Shown here: positions 6,612-11,196 of the stretch, one piece after another
Numbering within the stretch: the first letter of the stretch is position 1
Layout of the letters: each line of letters opens with the position of its first letter
NCBI GenBank assembly: GCA_964428475.1
Contig: CAYRYO010000054.1
Location: 1 to 11,196 of the forward strand
Length of the DNA: 11,196 bases
Source: JARICQ01 sp964428475
GTDB lineage: Bacteria; Bacillota; Clostridia; Tissierellales; Tissierellaceae
Reading direction: 5' to 3'
Position numbers and translations under genes: made by a program
The notes under the pieces: generated by a model
What the model saw: the letters and a program-made list of their open reading frames with translations, nothing else
What the model was told of the DNA's origin: nothing
The model's database searches: none

Positions 6612-6718
6612 GCTAGGGTACCAGGTACCTTCGCAGACTACAGACTAAAGCGTGGATTGAACTAAATAAATAAACTAGATCCATCACAGGCATAATGTGG
6701 TGGGTTTTTCTTTTTTTC
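6612..6718 (+). repeat. Dispersed repeat element, copy B (short form)
   Basis: It starts at GCTAGGGTACC and runs through the core and hairpin of copy A, but lacks the 37-bp end units. It carries a 7-bp duplication (CAGACTA twice, 6634-6647) absent from A and C. It begins 7 nt after the stop of the Rpn-like gene and ends 75 nt before the RAYT gene. Confidence 0.9.
6679..6718 (+). terminator. Terminator hairpin of repeat copy B
   Basis: ATCCATCACA (6679-6688) pairs with TGTGGTGGGT (6696-6705), with a 7-nt loop and a tail of TTTTTCTTTTTTT. Against copy A, T-A has become C-G and C-G has become A-T, changes that keep pairing. It should end transcription from the Rpn-like gene. Confidence 0.85.
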
Positions 6719-6792
6719 TCTTGAAGAATCTTCCATAAACTGATATATTTAAGTTAACAGAAATATCTGATAAGACCATGAGGTGATATATT

Positions 6793-7377
6793 ATGGCTAG
6801 AAAAGAGAGAATTTGGTATCCTGGTGCAGTTTATCATATTATGATTCGAGGAATTAGAAGATCCGACATCTTTAAAGATGAGGGAGACTATGGGGTATAC
6901 TTAGAAACACTAGAAATGGTAATGCGAAAGTATCCATTCTTTCTATATTCATATTGTCTTATGACAAATCACGTGCACCTTCAAATAGAAACCATAGATG
7001 ATGAAATATGGAATATAATGAGAGATATTAATAGAAATTATACTAAATATTTTAATAAAAAATATAATTTTACAGGTAGTTTATATGATGGTAGATATAA
7101 GTCAGAAATTATAGAAAATGATAAATACAACTTGCAAGTAAGTAGATATATTCATCTAAATCCAGTAAAGGCTAATATGGTTTCTGAGCCTTTAGAATAT
7201 CAATGGAGTAGCTATAATGATTATCTAGATCCTGATAGTGATAAAATAATAGATGATGAAAAAATACTTTCTTATTTTAAAAACAAGAGCAGAGCTTTAT
7301 ATATGAGATATGTTGAATCAATAGATATAAATCTATCCATTGATAAAAAAATCAAAGAAATAATGGAGGATGATTAA
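6793..7377 (+). CDS. RAYT: REP-associated tyrosine transposase (Y1 HUH family)
   Basis: This 194-residue protein belongs to the Y1_Tnp (IS200-like) superfamily, RAYT branch. The HUH metal-binding motif is MTNHVHLQIE with H60 and H62. The catalytic tyrosine is Y119 in SRYIHLNPVKA, which aligns with Y115 of E. coli TnpA-REP. GSLYDGRYKS (95-104) is also typical. RAYTs are usually single-copy chromosomal genes that act in trans on short palindromic repeats by single-strand cutting and joining. The ATG at 6793 follows GAGGTG 7 nt upstream. The stop TAA is followed at once by the ATG of comM (TAAATG), so translation is probably coupled and the gene is the first of a RAYT-comM-dprA operon. All family key residues are present, so activity is possible. 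No IS ends flank the gene itself. Confidence 0.9.
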   Translation: MARKERIWYPGAVYHIMIRGIRRSDIFKDEGDYGVYLETLEMVMRKYPFFLYSYCLMTNHVHLQIETIDDEIWNIMRDINRNYTKYFNKKYNFTGSLYDGRYKSEIIENDKYNLQVSRYIHLNPVKANMVSEPLEYQWSSYNDYLDPDSDKIIDDEKILSYFKNKSRALYMRYVESIDINLSIDKKIKEIMEDD

Positions 7378-8919
7378 ATGGCATCTATAGTTAATAGCTT
7401 TGCAATATCTGGAATTGAAGGATATTTGGTAGAAATAGAAACGGACACTATTTATGGACAACCTTCAGTTTCAATAATAGGCTTAGGAGATAGGGCTATA
7501 AAAGAATCAAGTGAAAGAATACAAGCTGCTATTATTCGCAAAGGATATGAATTTCCAAAGATGAAAATTGTTATAAGCTTGGCTCCAGGTGATATTAAGA
7601 AAAGAGGATCACATTTTGATTTGGGTATGGCTATTGGATTATTAGTCCAATCAAATCAAATTTTACCTAAGGATTTAGATTTAAATAATTTTGGATTTAT
7701 AGGGGAACTATCTTTAAATGGTAAATTAAGACCATGTACAGGGGTATTGCCTATGGTTATAGCTGCTAAAAAGGCTGGAATAAAGAATATTATAATTTCA
7801 AAGGAAAATACTCAAGAAGCTTCTTTAGTTAAGGGTGTATCCATATATGGGTTTAGTGATTTGAAAACTATAATTAATTTTATAGAAGGAAAAGCTCAAG
7901 TTGATCCATTTATTGATAATAAAAGTTTAGAGATAACACCAAACTATCCTATAGATTTTAGTGATGTAAAGGGACAGGACGTATTAATAGAGTATATAGT
8001 GGTAGCAGCGGCTGGTGGGCATAATATGCTTATGGTGGGGACACCAGGCTGTGGTAAATCTATGATTGCCAAAAGGATACCAACTATTTTGCCTAAAATG
8101 GGGGAAGAAGAGTCACTTGAAGTAACTAAAATATATAGTGTATCTGGCTTGCTAAAGAACAAAGGAAATTTAATTACAGAAAGACCTTTTAGGGCTCCTC
8201 ATCATAGTGCATCTTTGAATTCTTTAATAGGTGGTGGAAATAATGCTATGCCAGGTCAAGTCTCTTTATCACATAATGGAGTTTTATTTTTAGATGAAGT
8301 AGCTGAATTTAGCAAAAAAACCTTAGATGCTTTAAGGCAACCTATGGAGGATAAAAAGGTAACCATTGCTAGGGTTAGTAATACTAATACTTATCCAGCA
8401 AATTTTATGTTTATTGCAGCAATGAATCCATGCTCTTGTGGTTATCATGGAACTAATAAATGTAAGTGTACGGATTATGAGGTATTAAAATATAGACAAA
8501 AGGTTTCTGGACCTATACTTGATAGGATTGATATACAAAAATATGTACAGCCAGTTGATTTTATTCAACTAACAGAGGAAAGAAAAGGAATATCCTCTGA
8601 AGTCTTAAGGGAAAGGGTGGAATCTGCAAGAAAGATCCAAAGATTAAGATACAAAGGGATAGAAGGTGTTAATTGTAATGCACAAATGACTCCTGAACTC
8701 ATAAGGGAATATTGTATATTAGATGAAGATTCTAAGGAACTATTAAAAATGGCCTATGATAAATATGGATATAGTGCTAGAACATATGACAAGTTTTTAA
8801 AGATAGCTAGAACCTTTGCAGACCTTGATAATTCAAAGGATATTAGAAAAAAGGATATTATGAATGTATTGTTATCTAGAGATTTAGATAAGGAGAAAAC
8901 ACGAATGCACACTGTTTAA
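7378..8919 (+). CDS. comM: ComM/YifB AAA+ ATPase (Mg-chelatase-like)
   Basis: This 513-residue protein is full length for the family. Residues 1-170 form the N-terminal ChlI/Lon-S16-like domain (GLGDRAIKESSERIQAA, LAPGDIKKRGSHFDL). The AAA+ part has Walker A GTPGCGKS (221-228), Walker B VLFLDE (302-307), RAPHHSAS (272-279), and LDRIDI (381-386), which supplies the arginine-finger region. Four cysteines (352, 354, 362, 364) make the NPCSCGY and CKC motif. The C-terminal helical domain has YSARTYDKFLKIARTFADLD with the sensor-2 arginine. In naturally competent bacteria ComM is a hexameric helicase that drives branch migration of donor DNA during recombination; this is established elsewhere and inferred here. 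The start directly touches the RAYT stop. dprA follows after 22 nt. Confidence 0.95.
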   Translation: MASIVNSFAISGIEGYLVEIETDTIYGQPSVSIIGLGDRAIKESSERIQAAIIRKGYEFPKMKIVISLAPGDIKKRGSHFDLGMAIGLLVQSNQILPKDLDLNNFGFIGELSLNGKLRPCTGVLPMVIAAKKAGIKNIIISKENTQEASLVKGVSIYGFSDLKTIINFIEGKAQVDPFIDNKSLEITPNYPIDFSDVKGQDVLIEYIVVAAAGGHNMLMVGTPGCGKSMIAKRIPTILPKMGEEESLEVTKIYSVSGLLKNKGNLITERPFRAPHHSASLNSLIGGGNNAMPGQVSLSHNGVLFLDEVAEFSKKTLDALRQPMEDKKVTIARVSNTNTYPANFMFIAAMNPCSCGYHGTNKCKCTDYEVLKYRQKVSGPILDRIDIQKYVQPVDFIQLTEERKGISSEVLRERVESARKIQRLRYKGIEGVNCNAQMTPELIREYCILDEDSKELLKMAYDKYGYSARTYDKFLKIARTFADLDNSKDIRKKDIMNVLLSRDLDKEKTRMHTV

Positions 8920-8941
8920 GCTATGAAAAGGTGGTGTATCT

Positions 8942-10024
8942 TTGCTATATTGGATTTGGTTAACTGGGATAAAAGGTGTAGGACCTAAAAGACAAAGAAT
9001 ATTACTAGAAAAATTTGATAATCCTAAGAATATTTATAGGGCTACTTTAGCTGATATATTAGAATGTAATGGGATAGGAGATAAAACAGGACAAGCAATA
9101 CTTGAACAAAAGTCCTTAGAAAAGTCTAAAACTATATTAGAGAATCTTGAAAAATTAGATATAAATCTATTAACTTTAGATAATAAATTATATCCTGATA
9201 AGGCTAAAGATATTTTGGATATGCCAATTTTATTATATTATAAGGGCAATTTAATAGAAAATTCCATGGGTGTTGGAATTGTAGGAGCTAGAAGATGTTC
9301 AGATTATGGGAAGATAGTAGCTAATGATGCTGCTACATACTTAGCAAAGGAAAATATAACTGTAGTTAGTGGTATGGCCAAAGGTATTGATGGATATGCA
9401 CATATATCTGCTATTAAATCAAAGGGCTATACTGTTGCTATATTAGGAAATGGTTTAGATATATGCTATCCGCCAGAACATATGGAATTAATGGAAAAGA
9501 TAATAGACCAAGGGGTTATTATATCTGAATATCCACCGGGTACTAAACCCAATCCTAAAAACTTTCCTAGAAGAAACCTAATAATTAGCGCATGGTCGCA
9601 TAAAATATTAATTGTAGAAGCAGGAATCAAAAGTGGATCTTTAATTACTGCAGATTATGGAAAAACACATGGCAGAGAAGTATATGCAGTTCCAGATAAT
9701 ATATATAGACAGGAAAGTATGGGAAGTAATAAGTTAATTTATCAGGGTGCCATACCTTATATAAACCAAGAACAATTATTGATTGGGGAAAGATATGAAT
9801 CTAAAGACAAAGCAACTAATAGTAATCCGCCTATTAATGTGTTAGATGATCTAGAGGGGTTAGAAAAGCAAATTATTGAAATACTATTAGATCAAGTTGA
9901 GAAAACCTCAGAGGAACTGGCTATTATGCTGGAAATTGATAGTATGGGGTTAATCGGTAAGTTAGCTCTTATGGAACTGGAGGGGAAGATAATAATGCAG
10001 GGTTCTAGGGTAAGGCTGGGATAA
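8942..10024 (+). CDS. dprA: DNA processing protein DprA
   Basis: This 360-residue protein is a standard DprA/Smf. Residues 1-55 are helix-hairpin-helix (GIKGVGPKR, CNGIGDKTG). The Rossmann-fold core carries GARRCSDYG (115-123), SGMAKGIDGYAH (143-154), FPRRNLIIS (208-216) and SGSLITADYG (231-240), the single-strand DNA-binding set. Residues about 300-360 form a C-terminal winged helix. DprA binds incoming single-stranded DNA and loads RecA. TTG at 8942 is chosen because AAAAGGTGG lies 7 nt upstream and the HhH domain starts at once. In many Firmicutes dprA is followed by topA; here repeat copy C and a transposase scrap follow instead. Copy C's hairpin, with a short TTT on this strand, is the only visible end of the operon. 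Confidence 0.95.
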   Translation: MLYWIWLTGIKGVGPKRQRILLEKFDNPKNIYRATLADILECNGIGDKTGQAILEQKSLEKSKTILENLEKLDINLLTLDNKLYPDKAKDILDMPILLYYKGNLIENSMGVGIVGARRCSDYGKIVANDAATYLAKENITVVSGMAKGIDGYAHISAIKSKGYTVAILGNGLDICYPPEHMELMEKIIDQGVIISEYPPGTKPNPKNFPRRNLIISAWSHKILIVEAGIKSGSLITADYGKTHGREVYAVPDNIYRQESMGSNKLIYQGAIPYINQEQLLIGERYESKDKATNSNPPINVLDDLEGLEKQIIEILLDQVEKTSEELAIMLEIDSMGLIGKLALMELEGKIIMQGSRVRLG

Positions 10025-10103
10025 TAGGAAATCTAGAATATCTCACTTTTTGCAAGCTTAAATGACTGTTTTTCAGTATAATGATCTAATTCTATCCATC
10101 ATC

Positions 10104-10141
10104 AAAAAAATCTCCCACAAGTATTTTTACCTGTGAGAGAT
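10104..10141 (-). terminator. Terminator hairpin of repeat copy C
   Basis: ATCTCCCACA (10110-10119) pairs with TGTGAGAGAT (10132-10141). The minus-strand T tail is the A7 run at 10104-10110. On the plus strand only TTT follows, so it may act weakly on dprA transcripts too. Confidence 0.7.
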
Positions 10142-10237
10142 TTAGTTTGTTTATTTAGTTCACGCTTTAGTCTGCGAAGGTACCTGGTACCCTAGCATGA
10201 GCACCCTAGCAAAGGAGCTTGCGACTGAGCTGTCTTC
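10104..10237 (-). repeat. Dispersed repeat element, copy C (inverted)
   Basis: Read on the minus strand it starts with one 37-bp unit (10237-10201), then a short imperfect duplication around CATGCTAGGGTACC, the GGTACCTTCGCAGACTAAAG core, and the hairpin. It lacks five bases (GATTG) of the GCGTGGATTGAACT motif present in A and B. Its outer end touches the truncated transposase at 10237. It is inverted relative to A and B. Confidence 0.9.
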
Positions 10238-10407
10238 TTGATGAATATATTAATAATTATTATAACACAGATCGAACTCATCAAGGTATTGATGGTAAAA
10301 CTCCAATAGAGAAACCTACTTATATACCTGTAGATATTGAGAATTTCAAAATAAAGGCAACTCCTGTATTAAATGGTCTCTACCATACATACGAAAGAGT
10401 TGCATAA
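10237..10407 (+). pseudogene. C-terminal remnant of a DDE integrase-type transposase
   Basis: About 55 codons remain: LDEYINNYYNTDRTHQGIDG followed by KTPIEKPTYIP and a tail ending YHTYERVA. The YYN-x-x-RTHQ-x-x-x-GKTP pattern is the typical end of the rve-type catalytic core of IS3/IS481-like transposases. All DDE catalytic residues are upstream and lost. The cut is exactly at the end of repeat copy C. The frame runs on into the repeat from a TTG at 10219, but the same TTG context occurs at 5149, so that start comes from the repeat. A strong terminator follows at 10442. Confidence 0.75.
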
Positions 10408-10441
10408 GGTAAACTAATCTAAACATTATTTTAACCCTCAT

Positions 10442-10476
10442 AATGAAGGCTTATTTGTTCTGCCTTCATTTTTTTA
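10442..10476 (+). terminator. Terminator after the transposase remnant
   Basis: AATGAAGGC (10442-10450) pairs perfectly with GCCTTCATT (10462-10470), followed by a T run to 10475. It is probably the original terminator of the transposase gene. Confidence 0.85.
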
Positions 10477-10581
10477 TGTCATAATATAATTCTAACTTTT
10501 GAAATCTTACCTTTATATTTTCTTGATTTTTCCGTCTATTTATATGATAAGTTTATGGAATAAGTCCCTTTTTATGCTTGG

Positions 10582-11115
10582 ATGGACTTTTTGAAGGGGA
10601 CAGGGTTTAGATTTAAAAATGGTAATTATGTACCTGAAACTACTGCTATAGAAAAATTAGAAGAAAAAGAACATGATAATCTACCAGTAAAGGCCCAGAA
10701 GATACTAATAGACTTTGAAGAAGGTGGAGATCCTAGAAGTATAAGTAAAAGGTATCATTTCAATTCAGTAGAAGAACTAGGTGAATATTTAGAAAATCAT
10801 AATCTCTACTGGAATTCTGGTAAAAATAAATATGAATTGCAGCTGAACATCAGGTCATTAGCTAATGATGATGATAAGCTGAAAGGCTTAGAAATGTTAG
10901 ATATTAGTGAAGATAGTGATATAACCATGCTATCAAGTTTAGTTGAAGAGTATAGTGAGTCAAAAGGAATTTCCCAAAAAAATATGCTACAAATAGCAAT
11001 GGTGGAATTTCTAATGAATCACGGATATAAAGAGGAGATAAAAATAGTGTCAATTGACACTAAGGGTCTTGCTAAATATGAAAAAGTAGGGTATAATGAT
11101 AGTGAAAAGAGGTGA
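10582..11115 (+). CDS. Unrecognised 177-residue protein, possible ribbon-helix-helix C-terminus
   Basis: The frame runs from ATG 10582 to TGA 11113-11115. No good ribosome binding site stands before 10582; the in-frame TTG at 10591 has none either, so the start is uncertain. Residues about 1-20 (FLKGTGFRFKNGNYVP) and PVKAQKILIDFEEGGDPRSI (35-54), followed by SKRYHF, suggest an HTH-like segment in which a short helix precedes the NSVEELGEYL helix. Residues about 120-150, SLVEEYSESKGISQKNMLQI then AMVEFLMNHGY, resemble the two helices of a ribbon-helix-helix protein, so a DNA-binding role is possible. The next gene starts 4 nt after the stop, so the two form a unit. The terminator at 10442 isolates it from the left. 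Confidence 0.7.
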   Translation: MDFLKGTGFRFKNGNYVPETTAIEKLEEKEHDNLPVKAQKILIDFEEGGDPRSISKRYHFNSVEELGEYLENHNLYWNSGKNKYELQLNIRSLANDDDKLKGLEMLDISEDSDITMLSSLVEEYSESKGISQKNMLQIAMVEFLMNHGYKEEIKIVSIDTKGLAKYEKVGYNDSEKR

Positions 11116-11119
11116 TGTA

Positions 11120-11196
11120 TTGGAATACAAGGGTAAAAATCCTAAAGATGATAAAAATGAAAAGCAAGATATAGATGAAAATGTAGAAGAAGTAGA
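11120..11196 (+). CDS. Start of an unrecognised gene, cut by the window end
   Basis: TTG at 11120 follows AAGAGGTGA (11107-11115), which overlaps the previous stop. The 25 visible codons (MEYKGKNPKDDKNEKQDIDE, then NVEEV) are highly charged and probably disordered. An ATG at 11114 in another frame stops within 20 codons. Function cannot be judged. Confidence 0.55.
   Translation, partial: MEYKGKNPKDDKNEKQDIDENVEEV

Noticed and set aside
7944..8162. 72-codon minus-strand frame inside comM.
   Set aside because: It is a shadow of the conserved Walker A region of comM.
6612..10237. Composite transposon carrying RAYT, comM and dprA between repeats B and C.
   Set aside because: comM and dprA are core genes normally adjacent, and no target-site duplication is visible beside the repeats.
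10219..10407. Intact 62-residue gene starting at TTG 10219.
   Set aside because: The start lies in the dispersed repeat and the same TTG-CGA-CTG-AGC context occurs at 5149; the product is only the tail of a transposase.
1..11196. tRNA, rRNA or replication origin.
   Set aside because: No cloverleaf with a TTCGANTC-type arm, rRNA stretch or DnaA-box cluster was found by eye on either strand.

Overview
The window is AT-rich DNA (about one third GC by eye) with strong AGGAGG-type ribosome binding sites, frequent TTG starts and short hairpin-plus-T terminators. Together with the protein sequences this points to a low-GC Firmicute, probably a clostridial or Tissierella-like anaerobe. The genus is inference.

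Layout. 1-312: tail of a repeat element, then a small frameshifted gene of unknown function and a terminator. 505-2186: two adjacent genes for distantly similar proteins, each with one N-terminal membrane helix and a helical cytosolic part, followed by a small gene broken by two compensating frameshifts (2305-2478) and a perfect 12-bp terminator. 2550-4287, minus strand: an intact FRG-domain protein followed 3 nt later by a degenerate double-HTH XRE regulator. 4405-5131, minus strand: 5'-truncated, frameshifted remnant of an alanine-rich S-layer-type surface protein. 5711-6604: a PD-(D/E)XK (Rpn/PDDEXK transposase-like) protein with a DUF4351-like tail. 6793-10024: an operon-like run of a RAYT/Y1 HUH transposase, comM (YifB) and dprA. 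10237-10407: C-terminal scrap of a DDE integrase-type transposase. 10582 to the end: two unrecognised genes, the second cut by the window edge.

The most distinctive structure is a repeated intergenic element, present three times plus a partial copy at base 1 (1-31, 5095-5256, 6612-6718, and inverted at 10104-10237). It ends in a 10-bp terminator-type hairpin whose two arms change together between copies. At its other end, in the two longest copies, it directly abuts gene remnants that have lost their 5' parts. A RAYT transposase, a family known elsewhere for dispersed palindromic repeats, sits 75 nt from one copy. The copies flank the PD-(D/E)XK gene as direct repeats and the RAYT-comM-dprA block as inverted repeats, so the region looks like an accessory zone shaped by recombination around a core DNA-processing operon.

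Four reading frames are broken by single-base changes, most of them in short A or T runs, while comM, dprA, RAYT, the FRG gene and the Rpn-like gene are intact. This fits decay of accessory genes, but sequencing indels cannot be excluded from the sequence alone.
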